Of a stretch of 64,000 nt of DNA, positions 1 to 9,554 are shown one piece after another. The DNA is from Alphaproteobacteria bacterium. Its GTDB lineage: Bacteria > Pseudomonadota > Alphaproteobacteria > Caulobacterales > Maricaulaceae. The first letter of the stretch is position 1. Every line of letters begins with the position of its first letter. The position numbers were made by a program, and so were the translations under genes. The DNA lies in assembly GCA_018222865.1 (NCBI GenBank), contig JAAEZM010000003.1:1-64000 (forward strand), read 5' to 3'. The notes beneath the pieces are model-generated. The model saw nothing but the letters and a program-made list of their open reading frames with translations, was not told the DNA's origin and made no database searches.

Positions 1-530
1 GTGCCGTCAATCACATAGATTTCTTCGCCGCCCCAATGGCGATGCCGGTTGAACTCCGTACCGGGCTCCCATTTCACCAAAGCAACACTTTCCGTACCGG
101 CCTGATGCAGGGGCAGAACAGCGAGGCCGGCAACCAGGCCCGGCGAGAACTGAGCCTCACGCGTCTTGATCACCTTTTGAACGCGATCCATCGGATCGAA
201 CTGACGTAGTTTCACGAAAATCGTCGCGCCCGGATCGGTAAAAGGGGTGTGCGCGCTTCCCGGTGGATTGCGAACATATGTTCCAGCCGGGTAATCTCCT
301 GTTTCATCTGAGAAAACGCCGTCCAGGACGAAATACTCCTCGCCCAGTTCATGGCCGTGGCGGTCGAATTTTGAACCCGGTTCAAACTTCACAATGGTCG
401 TGGCCCGCGCGACTTCATCGCCGATACGATCCAACATCATACGGTTCACGCCAGATGACGGCGAACTGACCCATTCGACATCACCCGGTCGGATGACAGC
501 GCGTTTTGTGAAGTCTGCATTGATTTCCAT
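1..530 (-). CDS. Double-cupin protein (ChrR-like cupin), 3' end outside window
   Basis: An open reverse frame runs from an ATG at 530 off the left edge, giving 176 residues without a stop; it is missing from the ORF track because it is incomplete. Two cupin modules are visible: PGSKFDRHGHELGEEYFVLDG (about residues 50-70) followed by a PPGSAHTPF segment, then EPGTEFNRHRHWGGEEIYVIDG at the end. The repeated HxH...E pattern is the metal-binding signature of cupins, and the two-module layout resembles ChrR-type cupins. These act either as anti-sigma-factor sensor domains or as small metalloenzymes; no N-terminal zinc-binding anti-sigma domain is seen here, so an enzyme or stand-alone sensor is more likely. 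Family is fairly sure, function is not. Confidence 0.8.
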   Translation of the reverse strand, partial: MEINADFTKRAVIRPGDVEWVSSPSSGVNRMMLDRIGDEVARATTIVKFEPGSKFDRHGHELGEEYFVLDGVFSDETGDYPAGTYVRNPPGSAHTPFTDPGATIFVKLRQFDPMDRVQKVIKTREAQFSPGLVAGLAVLPLHQAGTESVALVKWEPGTEFNRHRHWGGEEIYVIDG

Positions 531-548
531 GACGGCCTCCATAGCCAC

Positions 549-566
549 CTACCTATCACATGGTAG
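549..566. promoter_or_regulatory. Inverted repeat CTACC-N8-GGTAG in divergent promoter region
   Basis: The 134-bp gap between the cupin gene (minus) and the DUF5694-like gene (plus) contains CTACC tatcacat GGTAG just upstream of the cupin start. Position and symmetry suit an operator, but the arms are only 5 bp and no regulator is identified, so this is a weak call. Confidence 0.3.
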
Positions 567-664
567 ATGACATAGGCAAGGCATTATCAACTTCAAGGCC
601 TCCGAAGATATTTGCATCCAGATACCCCGCCTGGCGCATCTGATGTGCGAGAGGGGAGTTCATC

Positions 665-1738
665 ATGTTTATTGCCACACTGACCGCATTGATCCTGGGT
701 CAGCTCGACCCGGCCCAAGACATCCAGACTGGAGCACCGATACCGCCACGCTCGCATGTCGCAGAGCTTGACGGCGAACCGACCCAGATCGCCGTCCTGG
801 GCACGCTCCATCTCAGCCAGATCCAAAATTTTGATCCCGCTTGGAGCGATGCGGTGGTCGACAGGCTCGCGGACTGGGAACCGGATCTCATCCTGATTGA
901 AAGCCTGCCACCGCGGGAAATCGACATGATGCAGGCCGATCCGGCCTATTCCGAAGTTGTGGATCAATTTGCGAGCAGTTCCATCGAGCTTGCCGGCCTG
1001 GCGCAGAGCGCCCTTGGTCTCTCGCGTTTCGACGCACGCGCCGAGCTTGATCGCCACGTCACCTCGGCAGACGCGGCCATGACACGGCGAAGAGCCGCCC
1101 TTCATCTTGCCAATTATGATCGTACATCGGCCGCGATCGCATGGCTCGCCCTGCCGGCCTCGGAACGCCAGCCCTATGACGGTCTGACCGACGAAATCAT
1201 CACTGCGCTCAATACCGAAATCGACCGGACTAATGAAACCACGCTGATCGCGGCGCGCCTCGCGCATCGTCTGGGTCATGACCGCGTTTTTGCTTTTGAC
1301 AGCCATTCAGACAAGCGGGCCTTTATGGAGGATATGGATGCCTTTGTGGCAGCCTTCCAAGAAAGCCAGGTCATGGCTGAGATTCTCTCCGGTGAGCAGG
1401 CCGCCACCCTGCAGAGCATGGGATCGGGGATTGCCTCCCCGGAGGATCTGATCGCCGCTCTGCGTCAGATGAATTCGCCGGACTATGCGGCGATTGATAT
1501 CGCTGTTCAGTGGGCCTCTTTCGCACGGGCTGATATGGACGGGCTCGGCCGGACACGGATCGCATACTGGGAAGCCCGCAATCTGCGGATGGCAGCGCAT
1601 GCTCGCGAGGTGATCGCCCGGCACCCATCCAGCCGTATACTGGTCATTGTCGGGGCGGCCCATAAGCCGTTTCTTGATGATCTTTTTGCGCGTGGTCTCG
1701 ATACGGTGATCGTTGACAGTGCAAGCCTGCTGGAGTGA
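665..1738 (+). CDS. DUF5694-like protein (TraB/GumN-type motif pattern)
   Basis: This 357-residue protein begins with a hydrophobic stretch (FIATLTALILG) that could be a short signal peptide. The body carries VLGTLHL near residue 45, an acidic motif LILIESLP near 75, and a C-terminal VIVGAAHKPFLDDLF near 335. That GTxH...E...GxxH arrangement resembles DUF5694 and, more distantly, the TraB/PrgY/GumN proteins thought to be metal-dependent hydrolases. A purine-rich GAGGGGAG precedes the ATG. Its TGA abuts the TGA of convergent ccmB in the palindrome TGATCA, leaving no room for a terminator. Function is unproven. Confidence 0.75.
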   Translation: MFIATLTALILGQLDPAQDIQTGAPIPPRSHVAELDGEPTQIAVLGTLHLSQIQNFDPAWSDAVVDRLADWEPDLILIESLPPREIDMMQADPAYSEVVDQFASSSIELAGLAQSALGLSRFDARAELDRHVTSADAAMTRRRAALHLANYDRTSAAIAWLALPASERQPYDGLTDEIITALNTEIDRTNETTLIAARLAHRLGHDRVFAFDSHSDKRAFMEDMDAFVAAFQESQVMAEILSGEQAATLQSMGSGIASPEDLIAALRQMNSPDYAAIDIAVQWASFARADMDGLGRTRIAYWEARNLRMAAHAREVIARHPSSRILVIVGAAHKPFLDDLFARGLDTVIVDSASLLE

Positions 1739-2410
1739 TCACCCCAACCGTGCCCGCATCGCCGCTGCGATCCCAAAAGGGGCCACGGCGATTGTCCCCA
1801 GCGACACAGCGCAGGTAAGCAGAAGGGTGGCAAAAGCCCGATCCATCTCGCCATCCAAGGCGGCGCGGCCGGTACCCGCTGCGAAGACCAGAACCGGCAC
1901 CATTAGGGGCATGGCAATCAGTGATATGAGTAGACCTCCGCGCTTTACTCCGGCTGAAAGCGCACCGGCAAAGCCAGCCAGCAGGGCCAGAGCAGGAATG
2001 GCCGCCAGCAGCGCGGCGCCCACAAGCAAGGCAGTGCCAAGTTCAAGACCGTACATCATCGCCCCGACAATCGCGATCAGCGGCAAGGCCCAGAGCGTGG
2101 CCGCGGCTTGTCCCAGAACCTTTGCCAAGGCCAGCAGGGGAAGCGAGACCGGAGTGAGGACGTAGAGCTCTAATGTCCCATCGCTGACATCTTCTGTGAA
2201 AAGGCGCTCGGCAGCTTGCAGGACTGAAAGCAGCGCTGCGATCGCCATCAAGCCTGGCCCAATTACTCGCAAAGTCTCATCCGCAGGGCCAATCGCCAGG
2301 GGCCCCAGAGTGATACAGGCCAGGAAAAAAGCCGTCGGGCCTGCAGCGCCACCACCACCGGCCCAGGCAAGACGGGCCTCGCGGAGAAAAATACCAGCAA
2401 GAAGCCTCAT
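1739..2410 (-). CDS. ccmB: Haem exporter membrane subunit CcmB
   Basis: CcmB is the permease of the CcmABCD complex that operates in the cytochrome c maturation pathway, releasing haem-loaded CcmE in the periplasm. The protein is about 223 residues with six hydrophobic segments and the family motif AAERLFTEDVSDGTLELY. The ORF track starts earlier, but the start at 2410 gives MRLLAGIFLREARLAW, the usual CcmB N-terminus, and overlaps the ccmA stop by four bases (ATGA), indicating translational coupling. Only ccmA and ccmB are present here; ccmC, ccmD and ccmG must lie elsewhere if the pathway is complete. Confidence 0.93.
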   Translation of the reverse strand: MRLLAGIFLREARLAWAGGGGAAGPTAFFLACITLGPLAIGPADETLRVIGPGLMAIAALLSVLQAAERLFTEDVSDGTLELYVLTPVSLPLLALAKVLGQAAATLWALPLIAIVGAMMYGLELGTALLVGAALLAAIPALALLAGFAGALSAGVKRGGLLISLIAMPLMVPVLVFAAGTGRAALDGEMDRAFATLLLTCAVSLGTIAVAPFGIAAAMRARLG

Positions 2411-3039
2411 TGTCCGACCCCCAGCGTTTCTGCATCCGGCCATTCGAGACGCTGATGCGTCGCAGCGATCACCAGCCCGCCACGCGACCGGTGCCAGGCA
2501 ACCAACCGCGCCAGGCAATCGCGGCCAGCCCCATCAAGCGGTCCCGCCGGTTCATCGAGCAGCCAGAGTGGGCGATTGGTCAGGGCGACCCGGGCCATGC
2601 CCGCGCGGCGTTGCTGACCTCGCGAAAGGCGACTGGCAGGCCGATCGATTAGATGGCCGATATCAAGGGCCTTGAGCACGGGCATGATCCGCTTGGATGG
2701 CTGATGGGATTGATCGCACCAGAAGCGAAGGGCCTGACGCAAAGTTTCATTCGGCTTCAGCCCATCGCTATGTCCGAGCCATGCGATCGCATCCTCGCGC
2801 TCGGCGCTGATGTCGATCACACCGGAGTCTGGCCGGACGAAGCCAGCAATCGCGCGCAGGAGAGTGGTTTTGCCCGCTCCGTTCGCACCGACAAGAAAAA
2901 GCGCGTCGCCAGACTGCAGGGCTACAGACAGGTCGCAGATGAGGCGACGATCACCACGGCTCAAACCAAGCTCGCGAACACTCAGATTCGTATCGGAAAA
3001 ATCCGGCCAGTCGGCAGAGTTAAGAGGTAATCCCGTCAT
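2407..3039 (-). CDS. ccmA: Haem exporter ATP-binding subunit CcmA
   Basis: This is the ABC ATPase of the cytochrome c maturation complex; its ATP hydrolysis drives release of holo-CcmE. The 210 residues include the Walker A motif GANGAGKTTLL (about residue 54), the signature LSRGQQRR and Walker B LWLLDEPAG. The length matches CcmA, which is shorter than most ABC ATPases. It is the first gene of a ccmA-ccmB pair, coupled by an ATGA overlap, and is transcribed divergently from acnA across a 228-bp region. Confidence 0.93.
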   Translation of the reverse strand: MTGLPLNSADWPDFSDTNLSVRELGLSRGDRRLICDLSVALQSGDALFLVGANGAGKTTLLRAIAGFVRPDSGVIDISAEREDAIAWLGHSDGLKPNETLRQALRFWCDQSHQPSKRIMPVLKALDIGHLIDRPASRLSRGQQRRAGMARVALTNRPLWLLDEPAGPLDGAGRDCLARLVAWHRSRGGLVIAATHQRLEWPDAETLGVGQ

Positions 3040-3219
3040 GATTGTGCATGTCGCCTGAAGCCGGGTGCGACGTCAACGCACGGTCTGCGGATTGCAGCCC
3101 GGAAGGAGTGCGGCTAAAACGCACGCAATCGGTCACGACCGGATCCGTCCTCTCTGGCGGATGCGCCCGTTCCAAGTGCGGAACCCCGCGATGGCGCCGC
3201 CCAATCGACAGAAAACGCC

Positions 3220-3237
3220 CGCCGCGCAGCCGCGGCG
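3220..3237. promoter_or_regulatory. GC hairpin CGCCGCG-cagc-CGCGGCG upstream of acnA
   Basis: A perfect 7-bp stem with a 4-base loop lies about 30 bases before the acnA start, inside the ccmA/acnA divergent region (3040-3267). It would form in the acnA leader. No function can be assigned, and the rest of this intergenic stretch shows nothing I recognise. Confidence 0.35.
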
Positions 3238-3267
3238 CGGCTCTGATTAGGGAATTGAGGTATTCAA

Positions 3268-5943
3268 ATGGCTTCTTTGGACAGTTTTTCCTGTAAGCGC
3301 ACCCTCACCGCAGCCGGTGAAACCTACACCTATTACGACTTGAAAGTCGCAGAGGCGAACGGCCTGACGGGTGTGTCCCGCCTGCCAGCCTCCTTGAAGG
3401 TGCTGCTGGAGAATCTCCTGCGCTTTGAGGATGGCAAGACGGTCACGAAAACAGACATTGAGGCGATGTCTGAATGGTTGACGACGAAGAGTTCGACGCA
3501 CGAGATTGCCTATCGCCCAGCGCGTGTTGTGATGCAGGACTTTACCGGCGTCCCCGCCGTTGTCGATCTGGCAGCCATGCGCGATGCCGCCGGGAAACTC
3601 GGTGCTGACCCCGAGCGGATTAATCCGCAAGTCCCAGTGGACCTGGTCATCGACCACTCCGTCATGGTTGATTATTTCGGCGGCGAGAACAGTTTCGCCA
3701 AGAATGTTGAGCGCGAATACCAGCGCAATGGCGAGCGCTACAAATTCCTGAAATGGGGCGCGAAAGCCTTCGATAATTTCCGCGTCGTGCCGCCAGGAAC
3801 CGGTATTATTCACCAGGTCAATCTTGAAAACCTGGCCCAATCCGTCTGGACCAGAGAAGAAGACGGCGAAACGATTGCTTACCCCGACACGTGCGTCGGC
3901 ACTGACAGCCACACCACGATGATCAACGGCCTGGCAGTCCTGGGCTGGGGCGTTGGAGGGATCGAGGCCGAAGCTGCCATGCTCGGCCAACCGGTCTCTA
4001 TGTTGATCCCGGAAGTCATTGGCTTTGAACTGACCGGCAAATTGCCCGAAGGCGCAACTGCCACCGACCTGGTACTAAAAGTGGTCGAGATGCTTCGTGC
4101 GCGCGGCGTGGTGGGCAAGTTCGTCGAGTTTTATGGCGACGGCCTCAATAATCTCTCACTCGAAGACGAAGCCACTATCGCCAATATGGCACCGGAATAT
4201 GGCGCGACTTGCGGCTTCTTCGCCGTCGATAATGAGACGCTGGAATATCTGCGCGCCACAGGCCGCGATGACAAAAGAGTGGCTCTCGTCGAGACCTATT
4301 CCAAGGCGCAGGGCATGTTCCGCCCCGATTATGACGCCGATCCGATCTTCACCGACACCCTGCATCTCGACATGGCCACGATCGTCCCGGCCCTGTCCGG
4401 TCCGAAACGCCCGCAAGACTGGATCGAGCTGACCCGCGCCGCTCAAGGCTTCTCCGAGATCATGGAGAGCGAATATGGCAAGGGCGATGAGATGGGCAAG
4501 TCAGCCCCGGTAGAGGGTGAGGACTGGGAGTTCACCAATGGCGATGTCGCCATCGCGGCGATCACCTCCTGTACCAACACGTCTAACCCGTCTGTCTTGC
4601 TGGGAGCAGGGCTCCTCGCCCGGAACGCACTCGAGAGGGGCCTGAGCCGCAAACCCTGGGTCAAGACCTCGTTGGCCCCGGGCTCCCAAGTCGTGACCGA
4701 TTATCTTGAGAAGGCCGGCCTGCAGGATGATCTCGATGCGCTGGGCTTCAATCTGGTCGGCTATGGCTGCACCACCTGTATCGGCAATTCCGGACCTCTG
4801 CCTCCGGCGATATCCAAAACGATCAATGACAATGATCTGGTCGCGGCCTCCGTTCTTTCAGGCAATCGCAATTTCGAAGGGCGTATCTCTCCGGATGTCC
4901 GTGCCAACTATCTTGCATCGCCGCCGCTTGTCGTCGCCTACGCCATTGCAGGCACGATGACCAAGGACATCACGACCGAACCGCTTGGTCAGGATCAGGA
5001 AGGCAATGATGTCTTCCTCAAGGATATCTGGCCGAGCAATCAGGAAATCACCGACGCGGTGCGTGCGGCTGTTTCCCCGGACATGTTTGCGACCCGTTAT
5101 GCTGATGTCTTCAAAGGTGATGAAGCCTGGGCCTCCATCGAGGTCTCCGGAGGATTGACCTATCAATGGGATCACACCTCCACCTATGTCCAGAACCCGC
5201 CCTATTTCGAAGGCATGACAATGGAGCCGGAAGCGCCTGGCGATGTCATCAACGCCAAGATTATGGGCCTGTTCGGCGATAGCATCACGACCGACCACAT
5301 CTCCCCCGCTGGCTCCATAAAGGCCAGCAGCCCGGCGGGCCGCTATCTGCAGGAGCGCCAGGTTCCAGTGCTGGAGTTCAACTCCTATGGATCGCGCCGC
5401 GGCAATCACGAGGTGATGATGCGTGGCACATTCGCCAATATCCGCATCAAGAACAAAATGCTCGACGGCGTCGAAGGCGGTTATACGCTGAAGGACGGCA
5501 AGCAGGTCGATATCTATGATGCCTGCATGCAATACCAGGCCGAAGGCACGCCGCTCGTGGTCTTTGGCGGCAAGGAATACGGCACCGGATCCTCTCGCGA
5601 CTGGGCGGCCAAAGGCACGCGCCTTCTGGGCGTGAAAGCGGTCATCGCAGAGAGTTTCGAGCGCATCCACCGCTCGAATCTGATCGGTATGGGTGTCCTG
5701 CCGCTCCAGTTCGAGGACGGGCATTCATGGGATGGGCTGGGCATGACCGGCGATGAGAGCGTCACCATCACCGGCGTGTCAGAGTTGGAACCGCGCTGTG
5801 AGATGACGGTTGAGATCACCTTCCCGGATGGCACAGTGAAGAAAGCGCCTGCCAAGGCCCGTATCGATACCGAGAATGAGCTGGAGTATTTCCGCAATGG
5901 CGGCATTCTCCACTATGTTCTGCGCAATCTGGCGCGCGACTAG
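3268..5943 (+). CDS. acnA: Aconitate hydratase AcnA
   Basis: Aconitase interconverts citrate and isocitrate in the TCA cycle. The 891 residues match bacterial AcnA/IRP1-type enzymes. The three cluster-ligating cysteines are seen at C435 (SCTNTSNP), C501 and C504 (GCTTCIGN), the same positions as in E. coli AcnA. The swivel domain motif [10 protein letters not shown] is near residue 775. A Shine-Dalgarno-like GAGGT precedes the ATG. It stands as a single gene upstream of a DUF1223 gene, separated by about 90 bases without a clear terminator. Confidence 0.97.
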   Translation: MASLDSFSCKRTLTAAGETYTYYDLKVAEANGLTGVSRLPASLKVLLENLLRFEDGKTVTKTDIEAMSEWLTTKSSTHEIAYRPARVVMQDFTGVPAVVDLAAMRDAAGKLGADPERINPQVPVDLVIDHSVMVDYFGGENSFAKNVEREYQRNGERYKFLKWGAKAFDNFRVVPPGTGIIHQVNLENLAQSVWTREEDGETIAYPDTCVGTDSHTTMINGLAVLGWGVGGIEAEAAMLGQPVSMLIPEVIGFELTGKLPEGATATDLVLKVVEMLRARGVVGKFVEFYGDGLNNLSLEDEATIANMAPEYGATCGFFAVDNETLEYLRATGRDDKRVALVETYSKAQGMFRPDYDADPIFTDTLHLDMATIVPALSGPKRPQDWIELTRAAQGFSEIMESEYGKGDEMGKSAPVEGEDWEFTNGDVAIAAITSCTNTSNPSVLLGAGLLARNALERGLSRKPWVKTSLAPGSQVVTDYLEKAGLQDDLDALGFNLVGYGCTTCIGNSGPLPPAISKTINDNDLVAASVLSGNRNFEGRISPDVRANYLASPPLVVAYAIAGTMTKDITTEPLGQDQEGNDVFLKDIWPSNQEITDAVRAAVSPDMFATRYADVFKGDEAWASIEVSGGLTYQWDHTSTYVQNPPYFEGMTMEPEAPGDVINAKIMGLFGDSITTDHISPAGSIKASSPAGRYLQERQVPVLEFNSYGSRRGNHEVMMRGTFANIRIKNKMLDGVEGGYTLKDGKQVDIYDACMQYQAEGTPLVVFGGKEYGTGSSRDWAAKGTRLLGVKAVIAESFERIHRSNLIGMGVLPLQFEDGHSWDGLGMTGDESVTITGVSELEPRCEMTVEITFPDGTVKKAPAKARIDTENELEYFRNGGILHYVLRNLARD

Positions 5944-6036
5944 GGCTTCATAGCGCCAATCGTCTCGACAGGATCTCTCGCGCGCATAACGTCCAAGTGA
6001 TTGGAAAGTGCGCGCGGGAGGCTCTATCTAGGTCTC

Positions 6037-6786
6037 ATGCAATTCTTCGCGTCCCTTCTGGCCCTCGCGCTTTTCGGCACTCCGGTTCCCGCCGGCGATC
6101 ACGATCCGCGCGTGCAGCCTGCCCCCGAGCCTGCTGCGAACAGTCGCCCGGTTCTGGTTGAGTTATTTACCAGCCAGGGCTGCGGTCTGTGCCCGGAAGC
6201 CAATCGGTATCTCGGTGAACTTGACCAGGAAGAGAATGTCTTCGTTCTCGCTTACGGGGTCGATTACTGGGATATTTATGGCTGGGAAGACACCTATGCC
6301 CGCCCGGAATATGTGAGCCGTCAGCGCGCTTATCTTCCGCGATTGGACGTGCCACGCCTGTATACGCCGCATTTCATCATCGACGGCGTGGTCGACGCGC
6401 CGGGTCAGCATCAAAACAAGGTGCGCGAAGCGGTTGATGAGCGACTGGCAGCGATGCCGGATTGGCCAGCAATCTCTATCTCGGACGGCCCCTTTGGCTC
6501 CTACCTTGTTGAGATCGACGGCGAGGCGCCTGAAGAGGATATGGACGTCTGGCTGCTCAATTACGCGCCCGGCTGGGCCAGTGTTGAGATCAGTGCCGGA
6601 GAGAATTCAGGCACAGATATGCTGCACTATAATATGGTGAAATCCATCACCCATATCGGCCGCTGGGACGGCGGCGCAGCCGAATTCATGGGCGATGCAA
6701 GTCGCCGCTACGGTACGGTAGCGATTGTGCAAGGTGCCAATGGCGGCCCGATTTACGGTTTCGCCATTGCAGACGAGGCGGGCTAG
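6037..6786 (+). CDS. DUF1223 secreted thioredoxin-fold protein
   Basis: The family has a thioredoxin-like fold, is exported and has no established reaction. The ORF track opens with TTG at 6001, but the ATG at 6037 begins a clean signal peptide (MQFFASLLALALFGTPVPAG), so I prefer it, giving 249 residues. The motif ELFTSQGCGLCPEA places a CxxC pair at C49/C52. Typical DUF1223 segments follow (VDYWDIYGWEDTYARPEY, YTPHFIIDG). Its TAG stop is shared as CTAG with the convergent regA stop. A periplasmic or cell-surface redox role is inferred only from the fold. Confidence 0.85.
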   Translation: MQFFASLLALALFGTPVPAGDHDPRVQPAPEPAANSRPVLVELFTSQGCGLCPEANRYLGELDQEENVFVLAYGVDYWDIYGWEDTYARPEYVSRQRAYLPRLDVPRLYTPHFIIDGVVDAPGQHQNKVREAVDERLAAMPDWPAISISDGPFGSYLVEIDGEAPEEDMDVWLLNYAPGWASVEISAGENSGTDMLHYNMVKSITHIGRWDGGAAEFMGDASRRYGTVAIVQGANGGPIYGFAIADEAG

Positions 6787-7334
6787 CGCGGCGCGCGTTT
6801 AGCGAGGATGCGCTGTAGCGTACGACGGTGCATATTCAGTCGACGCGCCGTTTCAGAGACATTGTGATCGCACAGCTCGAAGACCCGTTGAATATGCTCC
6901 CACCGGACACGGTCGGCGGACATCGGGTTTTCCGGCGGCTCAGGCTTGTCTTCCGGATGCGCAAGAAGCGCTTTGATGATGTCGTCGGCATCAGCCGGTT
7001 TTGAGAGATAATCGACAGCGCCCGCCTTAACCGCAGCAACAGCCGTGGCGATGTTTCCATAACCGGTCAGCATCACGACCCGGCAATCGGGCCGAGAGGC
7101 GTGCAGTGCCTTGGTCACTTCAAGCCCATCGCCGTCTTCCAGACGCAAATCGAGCACCGCAAAGGCGGGCGGATTGGAGCGGGCGATCTCACGCGCTTCA
7201 TCAACTGTGCCGACGGCCGATACAATGAAACCGCGACCCGTCATGGCGCGCCCCAAACGCGTTCGGAACGGAGCGTCATCATCCAGGATCAAAAGGGATT
7301 TATCTTCCGGCAGCTCGTATTCGGTCTCGCTCAC
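6783..7334 (-). CDS. regA: Redox response regulator RegA/ActR/PrrA
   Basis: RegA is the DNA-binding partner of the RegB kinase and globally controls respiration, photosynthesis or nitrogen and carbon fixation genes according to redox state in alphaproteobacteria. The receiver domain has the acidic pocket LDDD, the phospho-acceptor D62 (VLDLRLEDG), T90 and K112 (SKPAD). The C-terminal Fis-type helix-turn-helix VSETARRLNMHRRTLQRILAKRAPR is the near-invariant RegA signature. It lies 32 bases downstream of regB in the same direction, so the two form an operon. Its stop overlaps the DUF1223 stop as CTAG. Confidence 0.96.
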   Translation of the reverse strand: MSETEYELPEDKSLLILDDDAPFRTRLGRAMTGRGFIVSAVGTVDEAREIARSNPPAFAVLDLRLEDGDGLEVTKALHASRPDCRVVMLTGYGNIATAVAAVKAGAVDYLSKPADADDIIKALLAHPEDKPEPPENPMSADRVRWEHIQRVFELCDHNVSETARRLNMHRRTLQRILAKRAPR

Positions 7335-7366
7335 GCGCCTATCCTCTTGGTTGATTCCACACTGTT

Positions 7367-8701
7367 TTAGCGAAGTAGTGCGCCCGCCTCTACCCGCTCG
7401 CGCGGCCAGCGGGCTTTGACAACAGCTCCACCGTGCGGAGCAGCATTGTCAAATACGACTTCTCCGCCGGTCTTTTCAATCATCGTCTTGGCGATGAAAA
7501 CCCCCAGGCCCAGTCCGCCCTGTCCAGGCGTGCCTTGGCGTGTCGTCACATAGGGTTCGCCAATCTTGGACAGGATCTCTAGCGAAAAACCCGGGCCGTC
7601 ATCTTCGATGGCGACGGTCACAAACTCAGCATCCCAACCGCCTTCGACAACGACGCGCGTATTGGCAAAATCCACTGCGTTTTCTATGAAATTACCTACG
7701 CCATAAAGCATTTCCGGCATGCGCTTGAGCACTGGCTCGCTCGCAGGCACTGCGGAATCCGGCTGTTTGATGTGAACATTGACCACCGGCCCAAGCCCAC
7801 GCAATGGCGCAGCCGCTTCTTCCAGCGCAGCGAGGAATTCGACCCGGTCATGACGCTCATCCGAGGCGGTTTTCTCCTGGCTGAGCCGCTTCAGTATGTC
7901 GCGGCAGCGGCGCGCCTGGGTGACCAGGAGTTCTGCATCCTCCCGCAAGATCTCATCATCCTTGAGCTCACGCAACATTTCCTTCGCCGTCAGCTGGATC
8001 GTGGCGAGCGGTGTACCGAGCTCGTGCGCAGCGGCCGCTGCGAGCGCTCCAAGCGCGGAGAGACGCTGTTCGCGCGACAAGACGCTCTGCGTGGCAGCCA
8101 GAGCCGTCGCCATGGCACGGCCCTCCCGGCTGACGCGCCAGGAGTAAACCGCCGTAAAGGCGACAGCGATAAAAATGGCGGACCACAATCCCACAAGATA
8201 CATGCCGGGAAGTTCCAACCCGTCTTCGGAGCCAGACCAAGGCAGCGGCAGGCTCCAAAACCACATGGCCGCAGTCCCCATCATAGCCAGTGCGGCCAGG
8301 GCACCCGACCAGCGTGGGGGAAGTGCTGCAACTGCGATGGTAACCGGCGCAACAAGCATGACCACGAACGGGTTTTGCAAGCCGCCGGTGAGCATGAGCA
8401 AAGCACACAGCTGCACAACATCATACGCAAGCTGCAGGAAGACCTGCCAGTCTTCAGCGAATTGCTGGGGCTTAACGGACAAGGTGAGCCAGGTATTGAT
8501 CCAGGTGCTTGCGAGGATCACGCCGAGACAGAAGCCAACAGGAAGCTCAAATCCCAGAACGAAATGAACGAGTAACACCGTCGCGGTCTGACCGGCGACC
8601 GCGAGCCAACGCAACATGACCAATGTGCGCAGGCGCAATCGGCCGAAGACCGGGGTCAGGTGAGCATCACCACCATAGGGGTCCCAATCGCTATCACTCA
8701 T
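7367..8701 (-). CDS. regB: Redox sensor histidine kinase RegB/ActS/PrrB
   Basis: This membrane kinase senses the electron transport chain through quinone and a reactive cysteine, and phosphorylates RegA. It has six predicted membrane segments in residues 25-195. The quinone-binding heptad GGLQNPF is at 106-112, the phosphorylated H226 sits in AAHELGTPLATI, and the redox cysteine corresponds to C266 (ARRCRDIL). The C-terminal ATPase domain includes EDDGPGF and GGLGLGVFIAK. All residues reported as redox-sensing in RegB are retained. It is divergent from senC across 136 bases. Confidence 0.96.
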   Translation of the reverse strand: MSDSDWDPYGGDAHLTPVFGRLRLRTLVMLRWLAVAGQTATVLLVHFVLGFELPVGFCLGVILASTWINTWLTLSVKPQQFAEDWQVFLQLAYDVVQLCALLMLTGGLQNPFVVMLVAPVTIAVAALPPRWSGALAALAMMGTAAMWFWSLPLPWSGSEDGLELPGMYLVGLWSAIFIAVAFTAVYSWRVSREGRAMATALAATQSVLSREQRLSALGALAAAAAHELGTPLATIQLTAKEMLRELKDDEILREDAELLVTQARRCRDILKRLSQEKTASDERHDRVEFLAALEEAAAPLRGLGPVVNVHIKQPDSAVPASEPVLKRMPEMLYGVGNFIENAVDFANTRVVVEGGWDAEFVTVAIEDDGPGFSLEILSKIGEPYVTTRQGTPGQGGLGLGVFIAKTMIEKTGGEVVFDNAAPHGGAVVKARWPRERVEAGALLR

Positions 8702-8837
8702 AACTTACCCCTGCACAAATTCGTCATACTTGATGGACATATCAACTCACCGCCCCTAGTTTCGCATATGCAGCATTGAGGTGGCTTATCCGCGCTTAAC
8801 ATGCTTTGCCCCGCATCGAATAGTTGGAGGAGTATCG

Positions 8838-9515
8838 ATGCCATCCCTTTGGTCCCGCATTTCCGGTGGCTTAAACCGTTTTCTTGAAGGTCGCGCCTGG
8901 GTCTGGATCCTGTTGGCTGCGCCGATGGTCATGGTTTTGACCTTCATCACCCTGATGGCCAATGAGAACGGCGATACAGTTACACGTCCCGCCGCAGTCC
9001 GTGTCTCTGGTGAGGCCGCGATTGGTGGCCCGTTCGAGCTCGTGGCTCATACCGGCGAAACGGTGACCAATGAGGATTTTGAAGGCAAGGCGATGCTGAT
9101 CTATTTCGGCTTCACCTATTGCCCGGATGTCTGCCCCTTCTCTCTACAAATCATGGCAGCGGCTCTCAATCAGCTTTCAGAGGATGAGCGCGCGCAATTC
9201 CAGCCCTTGCTCATCAGCATTGATCCGCAACGCGATACGGTTGAGCAGATGGCGCTTTATGTGGAGTCGCCGGCCTTTCCTGAAAATCTCATCGGCCTGA
9301 CAGGGTCTGAGGCACAGGTCAGTGCTGCGGCGAGCGCCTATCGGGTCGCGTATATGCGCTCGGGTGAAGGCGACGACTATCTGATGGATCATTCCTCCAT
9401 CATCTATTTCATGGATGAAAACGGGCGCTTCGTGGACATTTTCTCTCACGGCACCGAGCCGGCAACGGTTGCGGCGCGCCTTCAAGACTTCCTTGAACAA
9501 AATCGGTCATCCTGA
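8838..9515 (+). CDS. senC: SCO1/SenC/PrrC copper chaperone
   Basis: SCO-type proteins deliver copper to the CuA or CuB centre of cytochrome c oxidase and can feed a redox signal to RegB. The track starts at GTG 8781, but ATG 8838 has a strong GGAGGAG seven bases upstream and gives 225 residues. A membrane anchor spans about residues 20-41. Copper ligands are visible: C95 and C99 (YCPDVCPFS) and H185 (YLMDHSSII). It is transcribed divergently from regB, a linkage conserved in Rhodobacter and relatives. Confidence 0.95.
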   Translation: MPSLWSRISGGLNRFLEGRAWVWILLAAPMVMVLTFITLMANENGDTVTRPAAVRVSGEAAIGGPFELVAHTGETVTNEDFEGKAMLIYFGFTYCPDVCPFSLQIMAAALNQLSEDERAQFQPLLISIDPQRDTVEQMALYVESPAFPENLIGLTGSEAQVSAAASAYRVAYMRSGEGDDYLMDHSSIIYFMDENGRFVDIFSHGTEPATVAARLQDFLEQNRSS

Positions 9516-9554
9516 TCGGGACATTGGCAGGACACACGCCTTTAAGGAGGCATC

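Noticed and set aside
4858-5724. 288-residue minus ORF inside acnA
   Set aside because: Entirely within aconitase; no independent signal.
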